Part shown: piece after piece, positions 37,400 through 48,029 of the stretch
How the letters are laid out: every line of letters starts with the position of its first letter
Position numbering within the stretch: position 1 is the first letter of the stretch
Assembly (NCBI RefSeq): GCF_000152825.2
Contig: NC_014414.1
Coordinates: 1,860,001 to 1,924,000, forward strand
DNA: 64,000 bases
Source of the DNA: Parvularcula bermudensis HTCC2503
GTDB lineage: Bacteria; Pseudomonadota; Alphaproteobacteria; Caulobacterales; Parvularculaceae
Reading direction: 5' to 3'
Made by a program: the position numbers and the translations under genes
Notes under the pieces: model-generated
The model's input: the letters and a program-made list of their open reading frames with translations, nothing else
Databases searched by the model: none
Told to the model about the DNA's origin: nothing

Positions 37400-37780
37400 A
37401 TGGCACAGAGCAAAAACGCCCGCCGTGTCGCCGAAGATCAGGCGATGGCCAAAGGCCGGATGATCAAGACGAGCCCGCAAAAGCTCAATCTCGTGGCTCA
37501 AATGATCCGTGGGAAGAAAGTTCAGCGCGCACTGGACGAGCTTGAATTCTCGCGCAAGCGTGTGGCCCTCGATGTGCGGCGGGTCTTGCAAAGTGCGATT
37601 GCCAATGCGGAAGAGAATCACGATCTCGACGTCGACAGCCTGATCGTCGATCAGGCCTTTGTCGGCAAGAATATGGTGCTGAAACGGTGGCACGCTCGGG
37701 CACGCGGACGTATCGGGCGGATCCGTAAGCCATTCTCGGAAATTACGATTGTCGTCCGCGAAGTTGAGGAGGCCGCCTGA
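37400..37780 (+). CDS. rplV: Ribosomal protein L22
   Basis: A 126-residue protein whose beta-hairpin lines the exit tunnel. It has [19 protein letters not shown] and the hairpin segment [20 protein letters not shown], typical of macrolide-site L22. Its TGA overlaps the rpsC ATG by one base. Confidence 0.97.
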   Translation: MAQSKNARRVAEDQAMAKGRMIKTSPQKLNLVAQMIRGKKVQRALDELEFSRKRVALDVRRVLQSAIANAEENHDLDVDSLIVDQAFVGKNMVLKRWHARARGRIGRIRKPFSEITIVVREVEEAA

Positions 37781-38505
37781 TGGGTCAGAAAGTCAGTCCG
37801 ATTGGCCTTAGGCTCGGGATCAACCGCACCTGGGACAGCCGCTGGTTCGCCAGCAAGGGAAACTATGGCGATCTCTTGCATGAAGATCTCCGTATTCGGA
37901 ATTTTCTTCAAAAACGCTTGAAGAATGCCGGTGTCAGCCGGATCGTCATCGAGCGGCCGCATAAAAAGTGCCGTGTGACGATCTATACGGCGCGGCCCGG
38001 CGTGGTCATCGGCAAAAAGGGCGCGGATATCGAAAAGCTGCGTCAAGAACTGCAAAAGATGTCGTCGTCGGAGACGGTCCTCAACATTGTCGAGATCCGT
38101 AAGCCTGAGGTCGACGCGACCCTTGTCGCGGAGAATATCGCCCAGCAGCTTGAGCGTCGGGCGTCGTTCCGCCGCGCGATGAAGCGCGCGATGCAGACCG
38201 CGATGCGGATGGGGGCGCTCGGGATCCGCGTGAATTGTTCGGGCCGTCTCGGCGGCGCCGAAATTGCCCGGATGGAATGGTATCGTGAGGGGCGGGTGCC
38301 GCTTCACACGCTCCGCGCGGATATCGATTACGGGATCGCCACGGCGCGCACTACCTATGGGGCCATCGGCATCAAGGTCTGGATTTTCAAGGGCGAAATT
38401 CTCGATCACGATCCCATGGCCTCCGAACGCCGTCTTGTTGAAAGCCAGACCGGCGCGCCGTCCAATCAAGGCCGGGATCGTCGTCCGCGTCGTGAAAACG
38501 CCTGA
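37780..38505 (+). CDS. rpsC: Ribosomal protein S3
   Basis: A 241-residue protein at the mRNA entry site with helicase activity together with S4. The KH motif [18 protein letters not shown] is near residue 70, and the C-terminal domain has [26 protein letters not shown]. It begins with [14 protein letters not shown], which fixes the start. rplP follows after 12 nt. Confidence 0.98.
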   Translation: MGQKVSPIGLRLGINRTWDSRWFASKGNYGDLLHEDLRIRNFLQKRLKNAGVSRIVIERPHKKCRVTIYTARPGVVIGKKGADIEKLRQELQKMSSSETVLNIVEIRKPEVDATLVAENIAQQLERRASFRRAMKRAMQTAMRMGALGIRVNCSGRLGGAEIARMEWYREGRVPLHTLRADIDYGIATARTTYGAIGIKVWIFKGEILDHDPMASERRLVESQTGAPSNQGRDRRPRRENA

Positions 38506-38517
38506 GGGATATGAGTC

Positions 38518-38931
38518 ATGCTTCAGCCGAAACGCACAAAATACCGTAAGCAGCATAAAGGCCGGATCAAAGGCCTGGCGAAGGGCGGTACCGATCTCAA
38601 CTTCGGGTCCTACGGCCTCAAAGCTGTTGAGCCGGAGCGGATTACCTCGCGTCAGATCGAGGCAACCCGCCGGGCGATTACGCGCCATATGAAACGGGCG
38701 GGACGCGTCTGGATCCGGATTTTCCCTGACGTGCCCGTGACCGCCAAGCCGACGGAAGTGCGGATGGGGAAAGGGAAGGGCTCTGTCGACCGCTGGGTCT
38801 GCAAGGTGAAGCCCGGGCGGATCATGTTCGAAATCGATGGGGTGCCTGAGGCGCTGGCCCGTGAAGCTCTCGAGCTTGGCGCGGCGAAGCTGCCGATCAA
38901 GACCCGTATCGTCAAACGGATCGGAGACTAA
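38518..38931 (+). CDS. rplP: Ribosomal protein L16
   Basis: A 137-residue protein contacting A-site tRNA and 5S rRNA. It shows [16 protein letters not shown] at the start and [17 protein letters not shown] in the middle. The Arg in VRMGKGKG corresponds to the residue hydroxylated by YcfD in E. coli, so the target site is conserved. rpmC follows 3 nt later. Confidence 0.97.
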   Translation: MLQPKRTKYRKQHKGRIKGLAKGGTDLNFGSYGLKAVEPERITSRQIEATRRAITRHMKRAGRVWIRIFPDVPVTAKPTEVRMGKGKGSVDRWVCKVKPGRIMFEIDGVPEALAREALELGAAKLPIKTRIVKRIGD

Positions 38932-38934
38932 GCG

Positions 38935-39156
38935 ATGAAATCGAACGACGTTCGTGATCTGAGCGACGATGAGCTGAAAGATCGCCTTCTTGAACTGAAG
39001 CGTGAGCAATTCAATCTACGCTTCCAAGGGGCCTCCGGGCAGCTTGAAAAAACCGCGCGCATCAAAGAGGTGCGCCGGGACATCGCCCGTATCAAGACGA
39101 TCCAGACCGAGCGGCAATTGACGGCCGCCGGCGAGATGGAGGGCACTGATGCCTAA
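38935..39156 (+). CDS. rpmC: Ribosomal protein L29
   Basis: A 73-residue coiled two-helix protein at the tunnel exit. It shows [22 protein letters not shown] followed by the second helix [13 protein letters not shown]. The 3' end overlaps rpsQ by 8 nt, indicating coupled translation. Confidence 0.96.
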   Translation: MKSNDVRDLSDDELKDRLLELKREQFNLRFQGASGQLEKTARIKEVRRDIARIKTIQTERQLTAAGEMEGTDA

Positions 39157-39430
39157 ACGTATTCTTCAAGGACCGATCGTGTCCGACAAAGGAGAAAAGA
39201 CGGTCGTGGTCCGTGTGGATCGGGCGTTCAAGCACCCCTTGTTGGCCAAGGTTGTGCGGCGTTCCAAGCGGTATCACGCCCATGACGAGAGCAATGAGTT
39301 GAAGGTGGGGCAGCGGGTCTTGATCCGTGAGTGTCCGCCCAAATCGAAGCTCAAGCGGTGGGAAGTGGTCACTGAGGAGCAGGTGGCGGCGGATGCGGCC
39401 TCGGCCCAGCAGGGTGAGGCGGCGGAATAA
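39149..39430 (+). CDS. rpsQ: Ribosomal protein S17
   Basis: A 93-residue OB-fold primary 16S binder. [25 protein letters not shown] starts it, and [23 protein letters not shown] is the strand pair near the end, followed by an Ala/Glu tail. It overlaps rpmC by 8 nt. A 66-nt gap without visible structure precedes rplN. Confidence 0.97.
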   Translation: MPKRILQGPIVSDKGEKTVVVRVDRAFKHPLLAKVVRRSKRYHAHDESNELKVGQRVLIRECPPKSKLKRWEVVTEEQVAADAASAQQGEAAE

Positions 39431-39496
39431 CGTCGCTTAGATAGTTTAACGGCGGGATCCGGTTTCCCCGGGCCTGCAAATTTGGAGGGATCGCAT

Positions 39497-39865
39497 ATGA
39501 TCCAGATGCAAACGAACCTGGACGTCGCCGATAATTCCGGCGCGAAGCGGGTCCAGTGCATCAAGGTGCTCGGCGGCGCCAAGCGGAAATATGCCGGCGT
39601 GGGCGACATTATCGTCGTCTCCGTCAAAGAGGCGATGCCGCGTGGCCGGGTGAAAAAGGGCCAGGTGATGAAGGCCGTGGTCGTGCGCACCGCTAAGGAC
39701 ATTAAGCGTCGTGACGGATCGGTGATCCGTTTCGATTCCAATGCGGCTGTGCTGATCAACAACAACAAAGAGCCGATCGGCACACGGATCTTTGGGCCGG
39801 TGACGCGGGAGCTGCGTCGCGCCAATCACATGAAGATCGTGTCGTTGGCACCGGAGGTGCTCTGA
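39497..39865 (+). CDS. rplN: Ribosomal protein L14
   Basis: A 122-residue intersubunit-bridge protein beginning [24 protein letters not shown] 39497 is chosen over ATG 39482 because GGAGG lies 8 nt before it and family members start MIQ. The C-terminal [24 protein letters not shown] is canonical. rplX follows one base after the stop. Confidence 0.98.
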   Translation: MIQMQTNLDVADNSGAKRVQCIKVLGGAKRKYAGVGDIIVVSVKEAMPRGRVKKGQVMKAVVVRTAKDIKRRDGSVIRFDSNAAVLINNNKEPIGTRIFGPVTRELRRANHMKIVSLAPEVL

Positions 39866-39866
39866 G

Positions 39867-40193
39867 ATGGCGGCGAAGATTAAAAAGGGTGATCGCGTGA
39901 TCGTTCTCGCTGGCCGCGATCGCGGGGCCGAGGGCGAAGTGGTCAAGGTCGATCCGAAGGCGGCGCGTGTAACGGTTCAGGGCGTGAACATGATCAAACG
40001 CCACCAGAAGCCGAGCCAGGCCTCCGCTGGGGGGATCATCACGCGCGAAGCGCCGATCCATGTGTCGAATGTGGCCATCAAGGACCCCAAGGACGGCAAA
40101 CCGACCCGGGTTGGGTTCAAATTCGTGGGCGAGGGCGAGGACCGCAAGAAAGTGCGAGTCGCCAAACGCTCAGGGGAGGTGATCGATGTCTGA
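39867..40193 (+). CDS. rplX: Ribosomal protein L24
   Basis: A 108-residue assembly-initiator protein of the large subunit with a KOW motif ([20 protein letters not shown]) at the N-terminus. The C-terminal part has [20 protein letters not shown]. The last 8 nt overlap rplE. Confidence 0.97.
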   Translation: MAAKIKKGDRVIVLAGRDRGAEGEVVKVDPKAARVTVQGVNMIKRHQKPSQASAGGIITREAPIHVSNVAIKDPKDGKPTRVGFKFVGEGEDRKKVRVAKRSGEVIDV

Positions 40194-40755
40194 GGCTGCT
40201 GTCGCGGAAGACTACAAGCCGCGCCTGAAGACCAAATATGAGCAGGACATTCGCAAGGCGATGCAGGAGCAATTCTCCTACGGCAATGTGATGCAGATCC
40301 CCAAGCTCGAGAAAGTGGTCATCAATATGGGCCTCGGCGATGCGGTCAATGACCGGAAGGTCGTCGATCAAGCCCTCGATGAGCTGACCCGCATTGCCGG
40401 ACAGCGTCCGGTGGTGACGAAGGCGAAGAAATCTATCGCCGGGTTTAAGGTCCGCGAGGAGATGGCGCTTGGCGTGAAAGTCACCCTGCGGAAGGACCGA
40501 ATGTTTGAGTTTCTCGACCGTCTCATCACCATCGCCTTGCCGCGGGTGCGAGATTTTCGCGGGCTCAATCCGAAGAGCTTTGACGGGCGTGGTAACTACG
40601 CCATGGGGCTTAAGGAACATATCGTCTTCCCTGAGATCGATTACGACAAGGTCGAGGGGCAGCGGGGCATGGACATCGTCGTCTGCACGACGGCGACCAA
40701 TGACGAAGAAGCGCGCGCCCTGTTAAAGGCATTCAATTTCCCCTTCCGCAAATAG
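40186..40755 (+). CDS. rplE: Ribosomal protein L5
   Basis: A 189-residue 5S rRNA-binding protein. It shows [37 protein letters not shown], and near the end [23 protein letters not shown]. It overlaps rplX by 8 nt; 67 nt separate it from rpsN. Confidence 0.97.
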   Translation: MSEAAVAEDYKPRLKTKYEQDIRKAMQEQFSYGNVMQIPKLEKVVINMGLGDAVNDRKVVDQALDELTRIAGQRPVVTKAKKSIAGFKVREEMALGVKVTLRKDRMFEFLDRLITIALPRVRDFRGLNPKSFDGRGNYAMGLKEHIVFPEIDYDKVEGQRGMDIVVCTTATNDEEARALLKAFNFPFRK

Positions 40756-40822
40756 CGAAGGGTTAGGAGGCTAGGTTCGTGTCCGGAGGATGCGGAAACC
40801 GGCCCTCGAGGAGAAACGAAAA

Positions 40823-41128
40823 ATGGCGAAAAAAGCGATGATCGAGCGGGACGTCAAACGACGCAAGCTGGCCGCTAAATATGAAAATAAGCGGCAGTCG
40901 CTCAAGGCGATCATGCGTTCCGATGAGGCAAGCCCCGAAGATAAGTTCAAGGCGGCGCTAAAATTGGCGGAGATCCCCCGTAACGCGTCCAAGACGCGCA
41001 TTCGGAACCGGTGCCTCGTCACCGGTCGGCCGCGGGGATATTACCGTAAGCTGAAAATGTCGCGGATCGCCCTTCGGGAGCTTGGCTCTCAGGGCAAGAT
41101 CCCCGGTCTTGTGAAATCGAGCTGGTAA
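40823..41128 (+). CDS. rpsN: Ribosomal protein S14, zinc-free type
   Basis: A 101-residue head protein of the small subunit. It is the long form without the CxxC-CxxC zinc site. [17 protein letters not shown] starts it and [23 protein letters not shown] ends it. ATG 40823 is chosen over ATG 40790 because the family begins MAKKA and GAGGAGAAA lies upstream. Confidence 0.97.
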   Translation: MAKKAMIERDVKRRKLAAKYENKRQSLKAIMRSDEASPEDKFKAALKLAEIPRNASKTRIRNRCLVTGRPRGYYRKLKMSRIALRELGSQGKIPGLVKSSW

Positions 41129-41143
41129 GGGAGGGTATCGACC

Positions 41144-41542
41144 ATGGCGATCAATGATCCGATCGGCGACATGCTGACCCGTATCCGGAATGCGCAAATG
41201 CGGGGGATGAATCGGGCAACGACCCCGGCCTCAAAGCTCCGCCAGCGCGTGCTCGACGTTTTGCGGGATGAGGGATATATTCGCGGATACACGCGGGTTG
41301 AACATGACAAGGGGAAGGCGGACCTCGAGATCGAATTGAAATATTTCGAGGGCGAGCCTGTCATCTCCAAGATCAAGCGGGTTTCGAAACCCGGTCGGCG
41401 TGTGTACTCGTCGGTCAAGAATATTGAGCCTGTGCGCAACGGCCTCGGTATTTCTATTTTGTCGACCCCCAAAGGGGTCATGTCGGACGCATTGGCGCGC
41501 GAGCACAATGTGGGCGGCGAAGTTCTCTGTCACGTCTACTAA
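41144..41542 (+). CDS. rpsH: Ribosomal protein S8
   Basis: A 132-residue primary 16S binder, and in E. coli the repressor of the spc operon. It has [17 protein letters not shown] at the start and [31 protein letters not shown] at the end. Normal length; rplF follows after 17 nt. Confidence 0.97.
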   Translation: MAINDPIGDMLTRIRNAQMRGMNRATTPASKLRQRVLDVLRDEGYIRGYTRVEHDKGKADLEIELKYFEGEPVISKIKRVSKPGRRVYSSVKNIEPVRNGLGISILSTPKGVMSDALAREHNVGGEVLCHVY

Positions 41543-41559
41543 AAGGGAGGCGATCCATT

Positions 41560-42093
41560 ATGTCACGTATCGGCAAACGGCCCGTCCCCGTCCCTAAGGG
41601 TGTCGACGCCAAAATCGACGGTCAGACCGTCACGGCCAAGGGCCCCAAGGGGGAGATGGCGTTCGTGGTGAACGAACTCTGCCTCGTCGAAATGGGCGAG
41701 AATGGCGTTACGGTTACGCCAAAGGACAAGTCTAAACCCGCCCGCTCCATGTGGGGGATGTCCCGTACCCAGATTTCCAATCTGTTTGAGGGCGTATCGA
41801 ACGGCTTCACCAAGAAACTGGAACTGGTTGGGGTCGGCTACCGCGCTCAGATGAAGGGCAAGACCCTGGTCCTGGCCCTTGGCTATTCCCACGATGTTGA
41901 ATTTGATCCGCCCGAAGGCATCGATATCAAGGTGGGCAAACCCACCGAGATTGAGATCACCGGCCGCGACAAGCAGGTCGTCGGTGAGGTGGCCGCCAAG
42001 ATCCGGGGGTTCCGTCCGCCCGAGCCTTATAAAGGCAAAGGGGTTCGGTATGAGGGTGAATATATCTTCCGGAAGGAGGGCAAGAAGAAATAA
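41560..42093 (+). CDS. rplF: Ribosomal protein L6
   Basis: A 177-residue protein near the sarcin-ricin loop made of two similar halves. [15 protein letters not shown] starts it, and [24 protein letters not shown] is the C-terminal signature. AGGGAGGCG lies upstream of ATG 41560. rplR follows after 30 nt. Confidence 0.98.
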   Translation: MSRIGKRPVPVPKGVDAKIDGQTVTAKGPKGEMAFVVNELCLVEMGENGVTVTPKDKSKPARSMWGMSRTQISNLFEGVSNGFTKKLELVGVGYRAQMKGKTLVLALGYSHDVEFDPPEGIDIKVGKPTEIEITGRDKQVVGEVAAKIRGFRPPEPYKGKGVRYEGEYIFRKEGKKK

Positions 42094-42123
42094 GGCTGTG
42101 CGCTTTGTTTTCTTGTGGTGCTT

Positions 42124-42489
42124 ATGACCAAGACAAATGTTGAAAAACGCCGCCGGCGCGCCGGTCGGACCCGGGCGTCTCTAGCCCGTAAAGCCAACGG
42201 GAAATTGCGCCTGTCGGTGTTCCGTTCGGCAAAGAATATCGCCGCGCAGATCATCGACGATCGGGCGGGCAAGACCCTCGCTGCCGCGTCGAGCCTTGAG
42301 AAAGATTTCAAGGCCGAGCAGGCCAAGGGGTCCGATATTGATGCGGCCGCCAAGGTGGGGGCGCTGATCGCGGCCCGCGCCAAAGAGGCAGGGATCGAGG
42401 ATGTCGTCTTTGACCGAGGCGGCTACATTTTTCATGGCCGGGTGAAAGCCCTGGCGGATGCTGCCCGTGAGGGCGGCCTGAAATTCTAA
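42124..42489 (+). CDS. rplR: Ribosomal protein L18
   Basis: A 121-residue 5S rRNA-binding protein with a basic N-terminus ([23 protein letters not shown]) and the C-terminal [28 protein letters not shown] 42124 is preferred, although its Shine-Dalgarno is weak; a GTG at 42115 would add three residues. rpsE follows after 12 nt. Confidence 0.96.
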   Translation: MTKTNVEKRRRRAGRTRASLARKANGKLRLSVFRSAKNIAAQIIDDRAGKTLAAASSLEKDFKAEQAKGSDIDAAAKVGALIAARAKEAGIEDVVFDRGGYIFHGRVKALADAAREGGLKF

Positions 42490-42501
42490 AGGGCTGAATT
42501 T

Positions 42502-43095
42502 ATGGCAAAGGAACCGCAACAGGGCGGCCGGGGCCGCGGCCGCGGCAAGGGGCGCGACGAGGAACGGGACGAGTTCACCGACCGCCTTGTGGCCATCAAT
42601 CGGGTCTCGAAGACGGTGAAGGGCGGCAAGAATTTCGGCTTCGCCGCGCTTGTGGTCGTCGGCGATCAAAAGGGGCGTGTGGGCTTCGGCAAGGGCAAGG
42701 CGCGCGAAGTGCCTGAAGCCATTCGCAAGGCGACCCAAGAGGCAAAGCGGAGCTTGGTTCGGGTGCCCTTGCGGGACGGTCGGACTCTCCATCACGATGC
42801 CTATGGACGGCATGGGGCGGGGAAAGTGGTTCTTCGTACGGCGCCGCCGGGAACCGGTGTGATCGCCGGGGGGCCGATGCGGGCGGTGTTCGAGATGCTT
42901 GGCGTCCAAGATGTCGTGGCAAAATCCCTCGGGACGTCAAATCCTTATAATATGGTGCGGGCCACCGTGGATGCGCTGAAGAACCAGCACAACCCTCGGT
43001 CAGTGGCGGCGAAGCGCGGCATGAAAGTGTCTGAGCTGGTCAATCGCCGGGCGGCCGTTCAGCCCGATGCCGCCGCGTCGGCGGATGCGGCCTAA
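42502..43095 (+). CDS. rpsE: Ribosomal protein S5
   Basis: A 197-residue protein of the mRNA entry tunnel. The double-stranded-RNA-binding domain ([34 protein letters not shown]) is followed by the C-terminal domain with [26 protein letters not shown]. The N-terminal 20 residues are a Gly/Arg-rich extension, and the C-terminus has an Ala-rich tail. rpmD follows after 12 nt. Confidence 0.98.
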   Translation: MAKEPQQGGRGRGRGKGRDEERDEFTDRLVAINRVSKTVKGGKNFGFAALVVVGDQKGRVGFGKGKAREVPEAIRKATQEAKRSLVRVPLRDGRTLHHDAYGRHGAGKVVLRTAPPGTGVIAGGPMRAVFEMLGVQDVVAKSLGTSNPYNMVRATVDALKNQHNPRSVAAKRGMKVSELVNRRAAVQPDAAASADAA

Positions 43096-43107
43096 GGAGG
43101 CAGGGGC

Positions 43108-43296
43108 ATGGCAGACAAGAAAACGCTTAAGGTACGTCAGACCGGCAGTCCGATCCGGCGTCCCAAGGATCAAGCCGCAACGCTCAAAGGGTTGGGACTT
43201 GGCAAAATCGGTCGCGTGCGCGAACTCGAAGACACCCCTGCCATTCGGGGGATGATCGCGAAGGTCAGCCACATGGTCGAGGTCGTCGGCGAATAG
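43108..43296 (+). CDS. rpmD: Ribosomal protein L30
   Basis: A 62-residue large-subunit protein: [30 protein letters not shown] and a C-terminal helix ending VVGE. An AAGGAGGCA ribosome-binding site precedes ATG 43108. A 151-nt spacer, unusually long for this cluster, follows before rplO; I see only short weak stems in it. Confidence 0.96.
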   Translation: MADKKTLKVRQTGSPIRRPKDQAATLKGLGLGKIGRVRELEDTPAIRGMIAKVSHMVEVVGE

Positions 43297-43447
43297 GCAC
43301 CGGCGGACGGAAAGGGGCTTTCCCTCCGAGGGGGACAAGTTGCGGCGGGCCGGCGCCTTCCTTTCCAGGATCAGGGTCCTCAGGGGCCCACCGGCACAGG
43401 CGAGGCGTCGGCATCGGGTCGGCGCCGCTCAGTCGAAAGGATGACAA

Positions 43448-43954
43448 ATGAAACTCTCAGATCTCAGGGACAATGAGGGCGCCCGCAAGTCCCGTACGCG
43501 CGTGGGTCGGGGCATCGGCTCCGGCAAGGGCAAGACCGGTGGCCGCGGTGTCAAAGGACAAAAATCCCGCTCGGGTGTGGCCATCAAAGGCTTCGAAGGC
43601 GGGCAAATGCCGTTGCATATGCGGCTTCCCAAACGCGGTTTCCTTGCCCCAGGGCGGCTTTCTTTTGCCGAAGCGAATCTGTCCGATGTGCAAAAGCTGG
43701 CTGAGGCAGGGACCACAATGGTCTCAGAAGAGACCCTGCTCTCCGCTCGCTCGCTCAATCGGACAAAGGTGGATGGCGTTCGCCTGTTGGGATCGGGCGA
43801 GCTCTCGGCCAAAGTCGATGTAACGGTCACCTACGCCACGAAATCGGCGCGAGACGCGATCGAAAAAGCTGGCGGCACGGTGACCATGACGCGGCCTGAA
43901 AAGAAAAAACGCCTGCGGGGGCCGCACAAAGAGGCGGCGAAGAAGGGCAAGTAA
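43448..43954 (+). CDS. rplO: Ribosomal protein L15
   Basis: A 168-residue late-assembly large-subunit protein. It shows [39 protein letters not shown]-type basic loops, then [23 protein letters not shown] lies 7 nt before the ATG. secY follows after 125 nt, a spacer with a run of nine G near 43989. Confidence 0.97.
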   Translation: MKLSDLRDNEGARKSRTRVGRGIGSGKGKTGGRGVKGQKSRSGVAIKGFEGGQMPLHMRLPKRGFLAPGRLSFAEANLSDVQKLAEAGTTMVSEETLLSARSLNRTKVDGVRLLGSGELSAKVDVTVTYATKSARDAIEKAGGTVTMTRPEKKKRLRGPHKEAAKKGK

Positions 43955-44079
43955 TCAGAAGAGCGCCCCTGTCGACCGGATCGGTTGAGGGGGGGGGCGT
44001 TCAGGTGATGTTGCGGTTACCGAAAAAGACGGCCACGGTCACGACCGCGAGGAAGCTTTGGTGGCAGTAGGAACAGCGC

Positions 44080-45435
44080 ATGGTATCGGCGGCCGAACAA
44101 TTCGCATCCAACATCAATCTCAGCTCATTTGCGAAAGCCGATGAGCTGAAAAAGCGTCTATTGTTTACGATCGGTGCCCTCATCGTCTACCGAATCGGCA
44201 CGTTCATCCCGATCCCCGGGGTCAATCCGGACGCGTTTCGCGATTTGTTCAGCCAACAGACCGGCGGTCTTCTCGGCACCTTCAACCTGTTTTCGGGCGG
44301 GGCGACGGAACGGATGGCGATCCTGGCCCTCAATATCATGCCCTATATCTCGGCGTCGATCATCATGCAGATGATGTCGGCGGTGGTGCCTTCGCTTGAG
44401 GCCATCAAGAAAGAAGGGGAAAGTGGGCGCCGTCAGATCAACCAGTATACGCGGTATCTGACAGTGCTGCTCGCGACGGTGCAGGGCTATTTCATCGCGG
44501 CCACGATTGCGGGGACGACCGGCACGATCGCCGGGCAGACGGTGCCGGTGGTGCAAAACCCCAATGCGATCTTTTATATCACTACAACGGTGACGTTGGT
44601 TGGCGGCGTCATGTTCCTGGTGTGGTTGGGGGAACAAATTACCGCAAGAGGGATCGGCAATGGGATCTCCTTGATTATTTTCGCCGGGATCGTCGCAGAG
44701 CTGCCGCGGGCCGCCGCCGGATTGTTCGCCAGTGGGCGCACGGGCGCCATGAGCGCCTCTGTCATTGTGGGCGTGATCTTGGGGGCCATCGCCATCATTG
44801 CCTTCGTGGTCTTTATCGAACGGTCCCAGCGCCGCCTCGTGGTTCAGTATCCCCGGCGCCAACAAGGCAATCGAATGGTGCAGGGGGAGAAATCCCATCT
44901 GCCGCTGAAGCTCAATACGGCCGGCGTGATCCCCCCTATCTTCGCCTCGAGTATTCTCCTGCTGCCCGCGACGGCTCAGGCGGCGGTTGGCCAGGATAGC
45001 CCTCTGTGGCTGCAAAATATCCTGATTTATGTGGCGGTGGGCCAACCCCTTTATTTCGCGCTCTACGCGGCGGGGATCATTTTCTTCTGCTTTCTCTACA
45101 CCTCGATTGTCTTCAATCCCGAGGATACGGCTGACAATCTCAAGAAATATGGCGGCTACATCCAGGGCTATCGTCCCGGCACCCGGACCGCGGAATATAT
45201 CAATTATGTGCTCACCCGCATCACCGTGATCGGCGCGGCGTATTTGACTTTTGTCTGTCTGGTGCCGGAGTTTCTGAGGGCGCAAAATCCGGCGATTCCG
45301 ATTACGCTCGGGGGGACATCACTGTTGATCGTCGTCACGGTGACCCTCGACACGGTGCAACAGATTCAAGGACATCTCTTGGCCCAACAATATGAGTCGC
45401 TAATCAAGAAATCGAAACTGAGAGGGGCGCGCTGA
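44080..45435 (+). CDS. secY: Protein translocase subunit SecY
   Basis: A 451-residue channel of the Sec translocon in the inner membrane, with ten hydrophobic helices. Typical segments are RIGTFIPIPGVNP after the first helix, GGATERMAILALNIMPYISASIIMQ, the ribosome-docking loop KGGYI-type region near NLKKYGGYIQGYRPG, and a cytoplasmic tail ending IKKSKLRG. Its TGA overlaps the adk ATG by one base. SecE and SecG are not in the window. Confidence 0.98.
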   Translation: MVSAAEQFASNINLSSFAKADELKKRLLFTIGALIVYRIGTFIPIPGVNPDAFRDLFSQQTGGLLGTFNLFSGGATERMAILALNIMPYISASIIMQMMSAVVPSLEAIKKEGESGRRQINQYTRYLTVLLATVQGYFIAATIAGTTGTIAGQTVPVVQNPNAIFYITTTVTLVGGVMFLVWLGEQITARGIGNGISLIIFAGIVAELPRAAAGLFASGRTGAMSASVIVGVILGAIAIIAFVVFIERSQRRLVVQYPRRQQGNRMVQGEKSHLPLKLNTAGVIPPIFASSILLLPATAQAAVGQDSPLWLQNILIYVAVGQPLYFALYAAGIIFFCFLYTSIVFNPEDTADNLKKYGGYIQGYRPGTRTAEYINYVLTRITVIGAAYLTFVCLVPEFLRAQNPAIPITLGGTSLLIVVTVTLDTVQQIQGHLLAQQYESLIKKSKLRGAR

Positions 45436-46022
45436 TGATTGTTATTTTCCTAGGACCGCCAGGCGCCGGCAAGGGAACCCAGGCGGCGTATATCGCAAAG
45501 AGCCGCGGAATTCCGCAATTGTCCACTGGGGACATGTTGCGCGCGGCGATCAAGGCCGAAACCCCCGTGGGCCTCCAGGCGAAGGCGATTATCGAACGCG
45601 GCGACCTGGTCTCCGATGATGTTGTCGCTGGGATTGTGGCGGAACGGATCGACGCGCCGGACTGCAAGCCGGGGTTTTTGTTGGATGGGTTTCCCCGCAC
45701 CCTCGGCCAAGCGCAGATGCTCGATGATATCGTCAAAACGAAATCCTGCGATATCGACGTCGTGCTTGAATTGAAGGTCGATGAGGGCGCGCTGGTCGAT
45801 CGCCTCAGGACCCGGATTGAAGAGACAAAGGCCCGCGGCGAGCCGGTGCGCAGCGATGATAACGAAGAGGCGTTCCGGAATCGTCTGGAGGTCTATCGCG
45901 AGCAGACGGCGCCGCTTATTCCTTTCTACAAGGAGAAGGGTCTGTTGCGGGAAATCGACGGAATGCAGCCAATCGATCAGGTTTCTGCAGAGATCGACAA
46001 GGTTCTTGACAGCTTGTCTTGA
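45435..46022 (+). CDS. adk: Adenylate kinase
   Basis: Interconverts AMP+ATP and 2 ADP. The 195-residue protein has the P-loop GPPGAGKGTQ at 7-16, the AMP-site STGDMLRAAI, and GFLLDGFPRTLGQA. The LID region is short and lacks the four-cysteine zinc site, so this is the short form common in alphaproteobacteria. It is coupled to secY by a one-base overlap, and 148 nt separate it from rpsM. Confidence 0.97.
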   Translation: MIVIFLGPPGAGKGTQAAYIAKSRGIPQLSTGDMLRAAIKAETPVGLQAKAIIERGDLVSDDVVAGIVAERIDAPDCKPGFLLDGFPRTLGQAQMLDDIVKTKSCDIDVVLELKVDEGALVDRLRTRIEETKARGEPVRSDDNEEAFRNRLEVYREQTAPLIPFYKEKGLLREIDGMQPIDQVSAEIDKVLDSLS

Positions 46023-46124
46023 CGCCTGACCCTTAGGCTTTATAGATCCCGACTTCGCTCGAATTTCACCCGTGGTTTCGTGCGGCCCTCCCGAAAAGGG
46101 GCGCGCGCTGGAAAGTCACCCGCT

Positions 46125-46142
46125 GGTGCGGACCGCCGCACC
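46125..46142 (+). promoter_or_regulatory. Hairpin upstream of rpsM
   Basis: A perfect 7-bp stem, GGTGCGG (46125-46131) with CCGCACC (46136-46142) and loop ACCG, ends 28 nt before the rpsM GTG. In E. coli the alpha operon is repressed by S4 through a structured leader just here. Whether this stem plays that part is unknown. Confidence 0.4.
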
Positions 46143-46170
46143 CGCCCAAAGCATTGAGAGGCCAAATCAC

Positions 46171-46539
46171 GTGGCGCGTATTGCAGGGGTCAATATCCCC
46201 AACAACAAGAGGGTGCACATCGCCCTGACCTATATTCATGGAATCGGTCCGTCCCTCGCGAAGGAGATTACCGACCGCGTCGGGATCGCCGAAGAGCGTC
46301 GCGTCCAGGAGCTGTCGGATGCGGAAATTCTCCGTATCCGGGAGGCTATCGACGAGGGCTATACGGTTGAGGGCGATTTGCGCCGTGAAACCGCCGTCAA
46401 CATCAAACGTCTGATGGATCTTGGGTGTTATCGCGGCCTGCGTCATCGTCGAGGCCTCCCCGTGCGCGGTCAGCGAACCCATACCAATGCGCGGACCCGT
46501 AAGGGCCCCGCCAAACCGATCGCCGGGAAGAAGAAATAA
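46171..46539 (+). CDS. rpsM: Ribosomal protein S13
   Basis: A 122-residue small-subunit head protein. It starts at GTG 46171 (encoding [15 protein letters not shown]) with GAGAGG about 9 nt upstream; longer in-frame readings from 46072 run through a hairpin and are not conserved. Signature: [25 protein letters not shown]. Its TAA overlaps the rpsK ATG by one base. Confidence 0.97.
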   Translation: MARIAGVNIPNNKRVHIALTYIHGIGPSLAKEITDRVGIAEERRVQELSDAEILRIREAIDEGYTVEGDLRRETAVNIKRLMDLGCYRGLRHRRGLPVRGQRTHTNARTRKGPAKPIAGKKK

Positions 46540-46934
46540 TGGCACGCCAACCGCAACGTCAGGCCGTCCGCCGTCGCGAACGGAAGAATATCGTCAATGG
46601 CGTCGTTCATGTGAACGCGTCCTTCAACAACACGATGGTGACCATCACCGACGAGCAGGGCAATGCTGTGTCGTGGTCGTCCGCTGGGCATATGGGCTTT
46701 AAGGGGTCGCGCAAATCGACGCCCTTTGCGGCACAGATGGCCGCTGAGGATGCCGCGAAAAAGGCAATGGACCACGGCCTCAAATCGGTGGACGTTCTGG
46801 TCCGGGGTCCGGGGTCTGGTCGGGAGAGCGCTCTTCGGGCGTTGCAGTCCGCGGGCCTGACCGTCACCAATATTCGTGACGTGACGCCGATTCCCCATAA
46901 TGGTGTCCGGCCGCGCAAGCGTCGTCGGGTCTGA
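46539..46934 (+). CDS. rpsK: Ribosomal protein S11
   Basis: A 131-residue platform protein. It shows [38 protein letters not shown] and the C-terminal [18 protein letters not shown]. It overlaps rpsM by one base, and rpoA follows after 58 nt. rpsD (S4), which joins this cluster in some bacteria, is not here. Confidence 0.98.
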   Translation: MARQPQRQAVRRRERKNIVNGVVHVNASFNNTMVTITDEQGNAVSWSSAGHMGFKGSRKSTPFAAQMAAEDAAKKAMDHGLKSVDVLVRGPGSGRESALRALQSAGLTVTNIRDVTPIPHNGVRPRKRRRV

Positions 46935-46992
46935 CGCTCATCGCGTTATTGCAGGGCGACCTCCTTGGGGGAGGCCTGTCCGAGGAGAAATT

Positions 46993-48009
46993 ATGCTCGA
47001 AAAGAATTGGCAGGAACTGATCAAGCCGCAAAAGCTTGAGGTGGTGTCGTCATACGATCCGCAACGGAAGGCGACGATCGTCGCTCAACCTCTCGAGCGG
47101 GGCTTCGGCCTGACTCTGGGCAACAGTCTGCGGCGAATTCTGATGTCTTCCCTTCAGGGGGCAGCGGTGACCGCGATCCAGATCGATGGCGTTGTGCACG
47201 AATTTTCGTCGATCCCCGGGGTTCGCGAGGACGTGACGATCATCGTGCTCAATATCAAACAGCTGGCCTTACGGATGCATGTTGACGGCCCCCGTCGGTT
47301 GACCCTCAAGAAACAGGGGCCTGGGATTGTGACCGCCGGCGACATTCAAGAGACCGCCGACATCGAAATCCTCGACAAGGATCACGTTATCTGCACCCTC
47401 GATGAGGGCGCTGATTTGCGGATGGAAATCACGGTTCAGACCGGTAAAGGCTACGTGCCCGCCGATCGCAACCGACCCGAGGATGCGCCGATTGGGCTGA
47501 TCCCCGTGGATAGCCTTTACTCGCCGGTGCGCCGGGTGAGCTATAGTGTCGAGAATACCCGGGAGGGACAGGTCCTCGACTATGACAAACTCATCCTCGA
47601 AGTGGAGACAAATGGGGCCGTGACCCCGGAGGATGCGGCGGCCTTTGCGGCGCGCATTCTTCAGGATCAGCTCCAAATCTTCGTCAATTTCGATGAGCCC
47701 AAGCGCGACGATCAGGGGGGTGCCGATGAAGAATTGCTCTTCAACGCCGCGCTTCTGCGCAAGGTCGATGAACTTGAATTGTCCGTCCGGTCGGCGAACT
47801 GTCTGAAGAACGATAACATCGTCTATATCGGTGACCTCATTCAGAAGACCGAAGCTGAGATGCTGCGGACTCCGAATTTCGGTCGGAAATCGCTGAACGA
47901 GATCAAAGAAGTGCTCGCGACCCTCGGCCTGCATCTCGGCATGGATGTGCCGGATTGGCCGCCGGACAATATAGAAGAACTCGCGCGTAAATTCGAAGAT
48001 CAGAACTAA
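46993..48009 (+). CDS. rpoA: RNA polymerase alpha subunit
   Basis: A 338-residue dimer-forming subunit. The N-terminal domain has [23 protein letters not shown]. The C-terminal domain (from about residue 250) has [20 protein letters not shown], with the UP-element-binding Arg, and [26 protein letters not shown] 46993 has GAGGAGAAA upstream and gives the normal length. It is followed by a terminator-like structure before rplQ. Confidence 0.98.
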   Translation: MLEKNWQELIKPQKLEVVSSYDPQRKATIVAQPLERGFGLTLGNSLRRILMSSLQGAAVTAIQIDGVVHEFSSIPGVREDVTIIVLNIKQLALRMHVDGPRRLTLKKQGPGIVTAGDIQETADIEILDKDHVICTLDEGADLRMEITVQTGKGYVPADRNRPEDAPIGLIPVDSLYSPVRRVSYSVENTREGQVLDYDKLILEVETNGAVTPEDAAAFAARILQDQLQIFVNFDEPKRDDQGGADEELLFNAALLRKVDELELSVRSANCLKNDNIVYIGDLIQKTEAEMLRTPNFGRKSLNEIKEVLATLGLHLGMDVPDWPPDNIEELARKFEDQN

Positions 48010-48029
48010 TATTGGGAGGCGGCATCAAG

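Noticed and set aside
43980-44000. Run of nine G before secY
   Set aside because: It could mark a phase-variable tract or a sequencing error, but it is intergenic and has no matching reading-frame effect.
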